A stretch of 64,000 nt of DNA from Chryseobacterium flavum (GTDB taxonomy: Bacteria; Bacteroidota; Bacteroidia; Flavobacteriales; Weeksellaceae): positions 1 through 64,000 of the forward strand of contig NZ_QNUE01000004.1 of the NCBI RefSeq assembly GCF_003385595.1, written 5' to 3'. Below are positions 45,192 to 53,879 of this stretch, piece after piece. Each line of letters starts with the position of its first letter. Positions within the stretch are counted from its first letter, which is position 1. The position numbers were made by a program, and so were the translations under genes. A model generated the notes under the pieces. That model saw only the letters and a program-made list of their open reading frames with translations, was not told the DNA's origin and ran no database searches.

Positions 45192-45953
45192 ATGAAAATT
45201 GCCATTATAGAAGACGAATTGCTGGCTGTTAATTATCTGAAAAATCTCTTGGATAAACAAAGTATTGTTCCTGTTACAGAGGTCGTTATCCTTCGTTCAA
45301 AAAAACAGGCAATAGATTTTTTCGAAAAAGACTCAGCAGATCTGCTCTTTATGGATATTCATCTCGGGGATGGTATGAGTCTTGAAATTTTCGAGCATGC
45401 AGAACTTTTTACCCCGATTATCTTCATTACAGCATTTGATGAATACGCGATAAGAGTATTCAGGCATTTTACTATTGATTATCTCCTGAAACCTTTTGAA
45501 GAGGAAGATTTACATAAGGCACTACAGAAGTTTGTTTCTATAAAAAATAATTTTGATGCTGAACCTCTCCTGAAATCCATATCTTCATTACAGCAGTCAG
45601 GTGAAGAAGTAATGAAACGGTTTATGGTAAGGGAGGGAAATAAACTTAAATCTATAAACGAAGAGGATACCGCTTATTTTTTTGCCTCGGGAAAATATCT
45701 TTTTCTCACCACTAAGGATCATCAGACCTATATTTATGATGATACGATTAAGGATATTATTCAGAAATTAAATCCGGATGTTTTCTTCAAAGTGAACCGC
45801 AAATTCATCATCAATAAAAAGGCAATTTCAGAAATCATTAAACATTCAAGTCAGAAGGTAGAGCTAAAACTTTTCCCGGAACCTGAGGTGAATACCGGAG
45901 TTTTTATCAGTAAAAGGCAGATTACAGAATGCCTGAGCTGGCTGAACAGCTGA
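45192..45953 (+). CDS. LytTR-family response regulator
   Basis: A 253-residue regulator with a receiver domain (1-120) and a LytTR DNA-binding domain (about 150-250, VNRKFIINKKAISEI). Acidic pocket E7/D8, phosphoacceptor D55 (LLFMDIHLGDG), and the usual K100-P101 pair are all present. The ATG at 45192 (MKIAIIEDE) is chosen over an ATG at 45147 that lies in the terminator. It probably receives phosphate from the LytS-type kinase at 36170 and may control the metalloprotease-SusC-SusD operon placed between them. Confidence 0.88.
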   Translation: MKIAIIEDELLAVNYLKNLLDKQSIVPVTEVVILRSKKQAIDFFEKDSADLLFMDIHLGDGMSLEIFEHAELFTPIIFITAFDEYAIRVFRHFTIDYLLKPFEEEDLHKALQKFVSIKNNFDAEPLLKSISSLQQSGEEVMKRFMVREGNKLKSINEEDTAYFFASGKYLFLTTKDHQTYIYDDTIKDIIQKLNPDVFFKVNRKFIINKKAISEIIKHSSQKVELKLFPEPEVNTGVFISKRQITECLSWLNS

Positions 45954-45972
45954 TTGCCGTTTCTTATAGATT

Positions 45973-46002
45973 CAGATCATAAAACAGATCTGTTATTTTT
46001 TT
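45973..46002 (+). terminator. Weak Rho-independent terminator
   Basis: CAGATC and GATCTG form a 6-bp stem around an 8-base A-rich loop, followed by a T run. Confidence 0.55.
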
Positions 46003-46040
46003 GTATTTTTCCTGCGCCTATTAATTGATAATCCAGAACC

Positions 46041-47498
46041 ATGAAAATATATCTGCTGGCTGCCTTGTTGTTTTCGGGGATGCTTTTTTCACAAAAGATT
46101 CAGCTTAAAAAAGACAAAATTTTATTCAATGAGAAAGAAATCGGAATAATGAAATCTCCATACAGGGATCATTTTGAATTCTATACGTTAACAAATGAAA
46201 AAGTTTTTGATGCAGATCTCAAAGGAGTAGCTTTAGCAAAAGATCAGCTTCTTTATTATCTGGATATGAAATCCGCCAGTGGAAAAACAACCCGGATTCC
46301 TTATGAAGTTTTAATTACCTCTTTTAAACCGGACAGGATTGTTGCCCATCAATTAGCAGTAAAGTATCATCTTTTCAATGAAAATGGTTTTAACAAGACT
46401 GAGGTGGAAAGCTTCTTTGATACCCCGAGAGAGAATTTAACAGATCAATACCTTACAGCGAAAAACAACAGTATTGCAGAAGATAATGAAAGAAAGAGCC
46501 AGCTTGAAGATATAAGACGCATTTACAATCCAAGATTAGGGTCTAATGGTGAAATTCTGATCAATAACGGAAACTATCCTGCAAGAATAATAGGATATGC
46601 CATAGGATATCATTGTACTGGTTTCAGCAGTCAGAATCCGTGTCTTGAAGTAAGTGATCTGGATGGAATCAAAATAGCATCAATGTATCAGACCCAGGGG
46701 ATGAAAACATATGCAGTAAGAACTTTTGATCACAATGAATTTATTTTTACAGCAACACGGCCTTATGCCCAGTCAGATTATGCATTTGTCAATGAGTTTA
46801 TAGCTCATCTTTTTATTCATGGATATACCCTGGAACATCAGGCATATTATACGAACCAGGAGATGCAACAGTCTAAAGTAGTTGATGCCATTAACCGCAG
46901 TATTAATTTATATGATGTGCCAGGATATGTAGTGGAGAAGTCAGGAAAAAAAACGGAAGGAACAATTACCATCTGGTTTGAGATGCTGGATACAGAAAGA
47001 ACCGGTCAGAAGCTTCCCGAAGGAGGTGCCGATTTCTTTGGACAGCGGGTAACTTTAAAAAAACAATTACCGGGAATGAACAGTATGGCTATTAAAACGT
47101 ATGACGCCGATTCAGGCATACACTTCTGCATCTTTCCAAATGGGACTGAAGAATGTTATTATGGATTGGACGTAAAAGGAGAATTCATAAAGAAAATGCA
47201 GAATTACGGAAGCCTGCATGGTAATAATTCTTATTTCTACAAGTTGGTTGCCAGAGAGAACAAAATTATGCTGCTTCAGGATCCTGTTGAGCTTCAGAAA
47301 TATGTCATTAAAACAGACTTTGAGCCGAAAGGACAGATGCTTGATTACCGGTCCAATGATATACTTTCTGGGAAACTGGCCGACTATCTTAAAGAGTGTA
47401 AAACATTATCAGATCAGTTGAAAAATAAAGGTCTTGATCTGAAAAATAAAGAAAATCTGATTCACATTATTTCTGAATACAGTAAATGCAGGAAGTAA
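46041..47498 (+). CDS. Exported protein of unknown function
   Basis: A 485-residue protein with a signal peptide cleaved near LFSQ (residue 18). The mature protein begins with strand-rich sequence (KIQLKKDKILFNEKEIGIM) and has a cysteine pair in YHCTGFSSQNPCLEV near residue 195-210 and another in HFCIFPNGTEECYYG near 358-372, which could form disulfides. No catalytic motif is seen and I cannot name the family. It stands alone between two terminators. Confidence 0.65.
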   Translation: MKIYLLAALLFSGMLFSQKIQLKKDKILFNEKEIGIMKSPYRDHFEFYTLTNEKVFDADLKGVALAKDQLLYYLDMKSASGKTTRIPYEVLITSFKPDRIVAHQLAVKYHLFNENGFNKTEVESFFDTPRENLTDQYLTAKNNSIAEDNERKSQLEDIRRIYNPRLGSNGEILINNGNYPARIIGYAIGYHCTGFSSQNPCLEVSDLDGIKIASMYQTQGMKTYAVRTFDHNEFIFTATRPYAQSDYAFVNEFIAHLFIHGYTLEHQAYYTNQEMQQSKVVDAINRSINLYDVPGYVVEKSGKKTEGTITIWFEMLDTERTGQKLPEGGADFFGQRVTLKKQLPGMNSMAIKTYDADSGIHFCIFPNGTEECYYGLDVKGEFIKKMQNYGSLHGNNSYFYKLVARENKIMLLQDPVELQKYVIKTDFEPKGQMLDYRSNDILSGKLADYLKECKTLSDQLKNKGLDLKNKENLIHIISEYSKCRK

Positions 47499-47519
47499 AT
47501 CTGATGATTGAAATAACTG

Positions 47520-47558
47520 ATCCGGCAGCAGTCACTGTACTGTTGCCGGATTATTTTT
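47520..47558 (+). terminator. Strong Rho-independent terminator
   Basis: ATCCGGCAGCAGT pairs with ACTGTTGCCGGAT (one G-T pair), a 13-bp stem around CACTGT, followed by TATTTTT. It isolates the following gene cluster from the upstream gene. Confidence 0.85.
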
Positions 47559-47595
47559 GCAAAAAACTATATTTATTTTTATAAAAAATTATTAC

Positions 47596-47630
47596 ACGTC
47601 AAGTTTTGACGTTCTGCTCCGATATCTTTG
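47596..47630 (+). promoter_or_regulatory. Palindrome-promoter unit, copy 1
   Basis: The dyad ACGTCAA-GTT-TTGACGT (47596-47612), ten bases, then the -7 box TATCTTTG (47623-47630). Flanks on both sides match copy 2 (AATTATTA before, TTTGCT and AGAAT after). Between the copies there is no clear gene; one frame gives MMQQVISV and then an overlapping 20-residue peptide at 47687-47749. The whole 47499-47835 gap otherwise holds only the terminator and these two units. Confidence 0.65.
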
Positions 47631-47760
47631 CTACAGAATATAAGACCAAATTATTATTATATTATGATGCAACAGGTTATTTCGGTATGATATCTGATGA
47701 TTACAAACTACCAGCCAGGATATCAGGAGATTGTATATTTTTCTTATAATAATTATTAAT

Positions 47761-47795
47761 ACGTCAAGATTTGACGTTCCGCTGAAATAGCTTTG
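47761..47795 (+). promoter_or_regulatory. Palindrome-promoter unit, copy 2
   Basis: The dyad ACGTCAA-GAT-TTGACGT (47761-47777), ten bases, then TAGCTTTG (47788-47795). The spacing from dyad start to -7 box is 27 bases in both copies. It lies about 40 bases before the ATG of the M15 peptidase gene and should drive the cluster that follows. The dyad sits where RNA polymerase would contact the -33 region, so a repressor or an alternative sigma factor are both possible readers. Confidence 0.65.
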
Positions 47796-47835
47796 CTCTA
47801 GAATCAAACACCCAATCACAAAATATTAATCAATC

Positions 47836-48342
47836 ATGGATAAACCAAGTGAAAACAGAATAAAAAAACTTCATCCTTTGGTAAGGGAAGAGATCACACA
47901 AATTGTCAGGGAGTGTGACGAAGCCCTTACCGGGAGAGCCAAGGTAAGGATTACCCAAGGGCTAAGGACCTTTAAAGAACAGGATGCACTGTATGCGCAG
48001 GGAAGAACAAAAGCCGGAAAGAAAGTTACCAATGCCAAAGCCGGACAAAGCATTCACAATTATGGATTAGCGGTAGATATATGCCTGATTATCGATGGAA
48101 AAGTGGCAAGCTGGGACACTGCCGGAGACTGGGATAATGACGGAGTAGCCGACTGGTATGAATGTGTAAAGATCTTTGCCAGACATGGCTGGGACTGGGG
48201 CGGAAACTGGAAAACCTTTAAAGACCTGCCGCATTTTGAAAGAAGATTCATCTGGAAAGGGGAACGAAAAATCAAAGCTACCTGGAGAAACTTACAGAAT
48301 TTACCGAAAGATAAAGATGGATATGTAGTTTTCACCAAATAA
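47836..48342 (+). CDS. M15-family peptidoglycan peptidase, endolysin-like
   Basis: A 168-residue zinc peptidase of the VanY/L-Ala-D-Glu endopeptidase type that should cut peptide stems of peptidoglycan. Zinc motif SIHNYGLAVDI supplies the first His and the Asp (SxHxxGxAxD); DLPHFE supplies the last His; RITQGLRTFKEQDALYAQGR is the usual N-terminal helix with its Gln-Asp pair. There is no signal peptide or membrane segment, as in phage endolysins, so it must act after some release event or be exported otherwise. It is first in the giant-protein cluster, and may serve to free those proteins. Confidence 0.88.
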   Translation: MDKPSENRIKKLHPLVREEITQIVRECDEALTGRAKVRITQGLRTFKEQDALYAQGRTKAGKKVTNAKAGQSIHNYGLAVDICLIIDGKVASWDTAGDWDNDGVADWYECVKIFARHGWDWGGNWKTFKDLPHFERRFIWKGERKIKATWRNLQNLPKDKDGYVVFTK

Positions 48343-48659
48343 TCCCGGGATTATTTACTGTGAAGATTAAATAATACAATCAATGAAAATGGTTGTACAG
48401 GAAGGGTTTTGTCTTTACCGGAAAAAATAAACCTTTTCTTATTCTTATTGTACATAACATGAATCTGAAAAAACGCTGAATAAGAGCTATTGAAGCTGCT
48501 AAGATATATGAAGAAAAATCATTACACATTTTAAGAATATGCTTCTTAAAAATAATCGGGCTTATTATTCTTAAAGCCTTAATTGACCTTAATGATTCAG
48601 AATATGTTCAGGTTTATTATCTCCGTCTTATCTTTTATTAACACCAAAAAATCACAAAA
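48343..48659. other. 317-base gap with one inverted repeat
   Basis: No open frame or terminator is convincing here. TTTAAGAATA at 48530-48539 and TATTCTTAAA at 48566-48575 form a 10-bp inverted repeat with a 26-base loop, about 85 bases before the next start. No TAnnTTTG box is obvious, so the following gene may rely on read-through from the M15 gene. Confidence 0.4.
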
Positions 48660-50852
48660 ATGCCACAAAACATTCCATCGGGAACTTTACCAACAGCTCC
48701 CGACAGCAAAGGGCTTAATGTACGGCCGGATCTTATGCCGGAGTCTTTCTTCTTTCTGGAGAAGGGAGTGACTTTTTCGCAGGATTCTGCCGGAAAATTT
48801 GGAGCCAGCGGGACTGTATTCAGGACCACCTCCAAGGTAAGCTTTACCGGCAAAGTATATACCATTTGCCAGGGACAGGTATTTTTACAACCTTGTGGAA
48901 ATGATTCCACTAAAGTAAATGCGATCCTTAAGCCTTTTAATCAGCCGGTTAAAGGACTAGCGATCAAATATATTGTGTATAGAGGACTGAATAAATCAGA
49001 CTTCTTCGGAGCTGGCGATATCATCAATGATGGGACCACAGTAACAGGATTTGTAGATCTGATCAGAAAAGAATTTAAATCCCTGTATAATATGCTGGGA
49101 GTTACGGTACCAACATTTACAGCACAATATATCGGATATCCGGGAGCAACCAATCCGCAACCCGGAGATACCCTTATTGATGATTATTTCCTTAAGGTAT
49201 CAAGAACTCAAACGAGTGGAGGAACAACCACGGAAACCGAGCCTGCAAAAGCATTTGAACTGCCAATGATTCCGAGAGGAACCCACCTTGGAAATGCCAC
49301 AGGAACCGTAGGGATCGATATTGTATTGAACGAGGGAGATTATACCGTAGCAAATGATCCCAACCCATTTAGGCTGAATTTAAATTTTGCCCGTTATGCT
49401 GATCACGTTTTAGATCAGACTGCAGGAACTACAGCTTTTGAAAAGAAGCTGATCAGGGAAACAGCAACCCAGTTTCTTGATGTTGCGGCTTTTTATGGAC
49501 TGCATACTCAGGGAAAAGGAAAGATTCATATGAGTGATAATTCTGTTCTGCAAACGGTAGAACAGATTGCCGGCCAGATCTCTGGTTTTGTAACAGCTGA
49601 GACCACCTACCTGTATATTCAGGGAAGTAGGCAGAGATCTTATAATTTCTACGGAAATCAGAATCTGGAAGGAAATACAGGAAACATTAAAATCGGACAG
49701 GCTGCCAACAACCTTTCTTTAATGCAGTTTGAACAGGCCTGGCCGGTGAAAGAATTTGCTGCATATCCATCACTTGTAGTTCAGTTAACCACCGATAATA
49801 ACGATGCAGCTGCCCTGTATGTGAAACAAGGCATTTTACATGCGGATACAGCGAATGAGGACTATTTTATCAGAGGGAAAAACCTGTTGCAGGAAGCAGG
49901 TGACGGAATTGATACCAATTTCACGAAACCTATTGCTTTCAGCTTAAACAGGACAAGTGCCGGTAAAACAGTTGCTTCGTTTGTACAGCTGATTTATGAA
50001 GGAAGAGCATTGGAAATTGTTAATACAATTCCAGTATTAAGTTCTTCTGACCCTATATATCTAAAAGATGTTGATGATATTTTTGGACTGATTGATGTAA
50101 GCCCAATTATTCAAAAACAGTCGGTTAATGAACTTCATTATGTGATTGATCAAAATTTATTATTAATAAATTTTGAGAATGAAACAGGAGGAAAAGATAT
50201 TGCAACGGTTACTACAAAAAAGACAGAAGACCAAATTGTTAAAAGTGAAACAGATACATTAAATAGAATTACTTATGAAACACTTTTAAATAACGTACGC
50301 CAAAGTGGAGGCTCTTTTTTTGAAAGGAGAAGTGCTTATTTGGATAACAGTAATAGTGGGTCTGTGAGTTATAGTAATAAAAGAAATAATTTTTACCAGC
50401 CGGAAAAACCATATTACTTTAAAACTGTAGCCTTTACAAATTTAATGGATAATACAGTAACGGGTCTATCACTAGATTCTGAACATGGAACCATAGCAAG
50501 TAAAAAAATATTGGGAATTACAAAAGATGAAAATTTACAGATTCTCAACCTTATAAATCAATATTATCTTAATAATCCTAAGTTTTATTTGAATGAAGAG
50601 AAGTTAAACGGAAGTAATACTCAAATTGCACCAGAGAAAGTTTCTTATAAAATGTATTCGTTATCTGTAATAGGCGAAAATCAAATTGGTGAAATATTGT
50701 TGGTCAACCCTTCTCATAAAATATATATAACGACTGTTGATAATTTAGTTTTTACTAGTGAGGAGTATGCTAAATGGAATCCTAAAATAATCAATACTCA
50801 AGAATTAACTCCAAGTTTTTTTATCAATGACAGCAGCAATTTTATACGGTAA
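48660..50852 (+). CDS. 730-residue cluster protein with conserved-looking N-part and AT-rich C-part
   Basis: A protein without signal peptide. Residues 1-455 use balanced codons and look beta-rich (KVSFTGKVYTICQGQVFLQPCG, then a loop, then AIKYIVYRGLNKSDFFGAG); residues from about 456 on (after ALEIVNTIPVLSS) are Asn/Lys/Ile-rich and encoded by much more AT-rich DNA (16 G+C of 60 at 50161-50220 against 29 of 60 at 49201-49260). I know no family. The composition break inside one gene suggests that the C-terminal third was exchanged together with the next two genes. Its end overlaps the start of the next gene by 26 bases at a run of seven T. Confidence 0.7.
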   Translation: MPQNIPSGTLPTAPDSKGLNVRPDLMPESFFFLEKGVTFSQDSAGKFGASGTVFRTTSKVSFTGKVYTICQGQVFLQPCGNDSTKVNAILKPFNQPVKGLAIKYIVYRGLNKSDFFGAGDIINDGTTVTGFVDLIRKEFKSLYNMLGVTVPTFTAQYIGYPGATNPQPGDTLIDDYFLKVSRTQTSGGTTTETEPAKAFELPMIPRGTHLGNATGTVGIDIVLNEGDYTVANDPNPFRLNLNFARYADHVLDQTAGTTAFEKKLIRETATQFLDVAAFYGLHTQGKGKIHMSDNSVLQTVEQIAGQISGFVTAETTYLYIQGSRQRSYNFYGNQNLEGNTGNIKIGQAANNLSLMQFEQAWPVKEFAAYPSLVVQLTTDNNDAAALYVKQGILHADTANEDYFIRGKNLLQEAGDGIDTNFTKPIAFSLNRTSAGKTVASFVQLIYEGRALEIVNTIPVLSSSDPIYLKDVDDIFGLIDVSPIIQKQSVNELHYVIDQNLLLINFENETGGKDIATVTTKKTEDQIVKSETDTLNRITYETLLNNVRQSGGSFFERRSAYLDNSNSGSVSYSNKRNNFYQPEKPYYFKTVAFTNLMDNTVTGLSLDSEHGTIASKKILGITKDENLQILNLINQYYLNNPKFYLNEEKLNGSNTQIAPEKVSYKMYSLSVIGENQIGEILLVNPSHKIYITTVDNLVFTSEEYAKWNPKIINTQELTPSFFINDSSNFIR

Positions 50853-53800
50853 TTATGATGGCAAAGGAAATGCCATTGTAGTAAGAATCAATAATTTGGC
50901 AGACCCTCTATATACTATTGGAGGATATTTAATTGGTTTCACGAAAAATAATTTAGAATACTATCATTTTATTAAGTCGGATTTTAAACAAGATGATAAA
51001 AATAGTGTTGATGCAGGCTATTATTCTTTAGATGATTGGCTAAGGTATTGGGCAGATCAAATAAAGATTGAAGAGGTCAGAAAATTTGAGAATGCATTCT
51101 TTGAACATATAAAAAAAGGAGATACAATTATTGTTCAAAAGCACAAGGTTGCCAATGATATGGTAAATTATAATATAAATGAGGAATACCAATACGTATG
51201 GAACTCTGATCAATATTTAATTCCATTTTCAGAAAAAATCTATATTCCGGCTAATGTTACAGGTGTGGAAAAGCCATATAATCCACAGCCAAATGCAACT
51301 AGTTTTTATAACAACAGTAAGTTTTTGATTGATATTGTTTCAAGTGAAAAAAAGGGTGAAGTAGCAAGATATTTGATATATTCAGCATATTGTATACATC
51401 ATATAAATAATTCTATACTGCCACTATTTAGTGAATCAGCGTACTTAGCTCTTATTACTGAACAAAAAAACTTTTGGTCTAATCCTTTTACAAATACAAC
51501 CGGTTTATCTGAAACTGAAATAGTGAATATTGTACATGATTTTTATTTAGAAGTTCTTAATTTTTATGTAACTGGTTTTAGGAATAAGAAAAAAATTCAA
51601 TCGGTTTCTCAAAATAGAAAGCTCTTTTATTTAACTCTATTTATGAGTGTAAAAGCTCTCACTACACTAACATCTAAAATAAAGATTGAAATTCTCAAGA
51701 CAGCAACTGAAGAAATGAGTGAGTATTTTGAAAAAGAAACTGTAGAGAATTTAATTGTACGGATAGCCGGCTCTTTTGATGCAAATACTATTAATAGAAT
51801 AGATGAATTCCTAGAGGGGTTAATAAAGTCAGAGAATGTTATAGGTAAAGATCAAGTGACATTGTATCAATATATCTATGATAGGATGAGTACCAGCTGG
51901 AATATGAAGAAGGGTGTTATCCAATTAACGAACTGGATTGCAAAAACAAATTTTAAACCAACAAATACAAAAAGTGCATTTGTACAGGCTATATACTCTT
52001 TATGGCAGTTTAGTAAGTTTAATCCATACAACGAAGATGGCACTCTGAAGACTAATGCTTTTTACATAAAATCTTTAAATCCAGAAAAGAGTAAGCCAGC
52101 TGCAAATGGTTTTTTTGTCGAAGACTCTATTCAACCAACCCCTAATACATTATATAATTATAGTTATGAAACAGCTTATCAGGTTTCTATAGGGGTACAT
52201 ACAGGCTGGCCTTATGCTCATGTAGGAGATACAGAACATTTTTATACAATTAAATATCCTCTGGCTGCCCCAATCTCAATGCCTTATGAATCAGAAAAAA
52301 GGATAGGTATATTTTTTGACAATTTTACTTTTGATTTTAAAGGAAGTAAAATACAAGCCACTCAAAATAAATTACCTTGGATAGAAACTGAATCTTACTT
52401 ATCCAAATATTCGGAGACGAGTCAGTTATATGGAACATATGATATTTTTCAGCCCATAAGTTTAATCAATAATAATATTGATTCTGCTGTACCTTTAGTA
52501 ACTATTTATGGAGATAAAATAGAAATTGGTAATGGAAATTTAACCATAAATTCCCTGATCCCTATTTTTATGTTGAAAATGATCGATGATTTAGGGGATA
52601 AAAGTGATGCTGAAACTGCAATTGGGTATGCTGTGGATGGAGTGCTTACTTTTTCCGGAATAGGGAATTTAACTAAATTAAGACACTTAAGGTGGGCTGC
52701 ACTAGGTGTAAATGAAGTTCAGCTAGTTAGCAAAGCAGGGTTAAGAATTGTTTTAGGAGGTGTAGAGTTTACTTCTGGAGTTCTAGGATTTTTAGCAAAT
52801 TTTGTAGAATGTAATGCTAACGATGAGTTCTGTAAAAGTGTAAAAAACTTTATCATGATGTTACAGTTAGCTACATTATCGGTTTCATCTGTTGATACAT
52901 TAACAACTTTAGCATTAAGAAATTCAGCTAGAAGAATTACAAAAATAGCAGGAGGAACGGATGCTAATACAATACGTCAAAATGTTGAAAATAGATTAAA
53001 ACAGCTGCATCCAAACGCATCTGATAGTGTGATACAGCAAACTTCAAGTGCAATACTTGGCTCTTCTATTATAGGAGTTACTCCAGAAATGATCGGTATT
53101 CTTATAAGAAGAATTAAAAAACTTTTTGAAGATAAGGGGGCCTGGACTCTGGACATTAGTTATACAAATACTTTTTTAAATGATTATATAAAACTTTGTA
53201 AAGATGAGTTAGGTCTTACAGATAAAGTTATTGAAGAGCTCATCTTTATTGCTAATAAAAAAACTCCTCCCAAAAAATTCATAAGTACAGATCAATTAAT
53301 TATTCAGACTAAGTTTCATGTAAATGAAATTTTGAAACGAGGATTTTCCGCCGGATTTAGTAATATGCTTCAATACAAATCATTCTGTAATAAAGTAAGA
53401 GATCAGTTTAAAACAAATTTATTGGATTTACCCGGAGAATTGTCACAACATATTGATAGTTTAGAATGTGTAGTTAAAGGATCTGCTTGTAGAACATGGA
53501 AAACATTGGATCCTGAGCCTCCTGTCGGAATGGTAAAACCAAGGCAACCTGATGATATAGATCTTGGACTTCGATTGGATGCAGATGATTATGACGCTTT
53601 TGTTGAAGAATTAAAAATGGTTATTCATGATGTAATTTTAGATGAAAGAGAGGTTAAAATTTTAATAGACAGAATTAATAACAAGAATACCTATGGGAAG
53701 TTACAATATGACGAAATTTTTAAACATATTCCTGTTGGTAATTCTGACTTTGTTAAAAAAATACGAAAAGCAGCAGCCCCTTATACTAATTTTGCAGAAG

Positions 53801-53874
53801 ATAATATTAATTTTGCTATTATTAAAAAAGGAGGGAAATACGATAATTCACCAGAAATAACTTTTAAATATTAA
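50827..53874 (+). CDS. Putative polymorphic toxin with C-terminal nucleotidyltransferase-like domain
   Basis: A 1015-residue protein without signal peptide. Residues 1-560 are of unknown fold. A hydrophobic region (about 595-710, with TAIGYAVDGVLTFSGIGNLT, VLGGVEFTSGVLGFLANF and NFIMMLQLATLSVSS) resembles the pre-toxin segments that precede swapped toxin domains in Bacteroidota. The last 130 residues read as a nucleotidyltransferase fold: GS at 885-886, then DDIDLGLRL with D910 and D912 as candidate metal ligands, and a later acidic strand EDNINFAII near 992-1000. Some toxins with this fold modify nucleic acids or proteins with nucleotides; the activity here is inference. The probable immunity gene follows after five bases. 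Confidence 0.65.
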   Translation: MTAAILYGNYDGKGNAIVVRINNLADPLYTIGGYLIGFTKNNLEYYHFIKSDFKQDDKNSVDAGYYSLDDWLRYWADQIKIEEVRKFENAFFEHIKKGDTIIVQKHKVANDMVNYNINEEYQYVWNSDQYLIPFSEKIYIPANVTGVEKPYNPQPNATSFYNNSKFLIDIVSSEKKGEVARYLIYSAYCIHHINNSILPLFSESAYLALITEQKNFWSNPFTNTTGLSETEIVNIVHDFYLEVLNFYVTGFRNKKKIQSVSQNRKLFYLTLFMSVKALTTLTSKIKIEILKTATEEMSEYFEKETVENLIVRIAGSFDANTINRIDEFLEGLIKSENVIGKDQVTLYQYIYDRMSTSWNMKKGVIQLTNWIAKTNFKPTNTKSAFVQAIYSLWQFSKFNPYNEDGTLKTNAFYIKSLNPEKSKPAANGFFVEDSIQPTPNTLYNYSYETAYQVSIGVHTGWPYAHVGDTEHFYTIKYPLAAPISMPYESEKRIGIFFDNFTFDFKGSKIQATQNKLPWIETESYLSKYSETSQLYGTYDIFQPISLINNNIDSAVPLVTIYGDKIEIGNGNLTINSLIPIFMLKMIDDLGDKSDAETAIGYAVDGVLTFSGIGNLTKLRHLRWAALGVNEVQLVSKAGLRIVLGGVEFTSGVLGFLANFVECNANDEFCKSVKNFIMMLQLATLSVSSVDTLTTLALRNSARRITKIAGGTDANTIRQNVENRLKQLHPNASDSVIQQTSSAILGSSIIGVTPEMIGILIRRIKKLFEDKGAWTLDISYTNTFLNDYIKLCKDELGLTDKVIEELIFIANKKTPPKKFISTDQLIIQTKFHVNEILKRGFSAGFSNMLQYKSFCNKVRDQFKTNLLDLPGELSQHIDSLECVVKGSACRTWKTLDPEPPVGMVKPRQPDDIDLGLRLDADDYDAFVEELKMVIHDVILDEREVKILIDRINNKNTYGKLQYDEIFKHIPVGNSDFVKKIRKAAAPYTNFAEDNINFAIIKKGGKYDNSPEITFKY

Positions 53875-53879
53875 TATAA

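Noticed and set aside
50827-53874. Rhs or CDI-type toxin.
   Set aside because: There are no YD repeats, no filamentous haemagglutinin repeats and no signal peptide; the carrier type is different.
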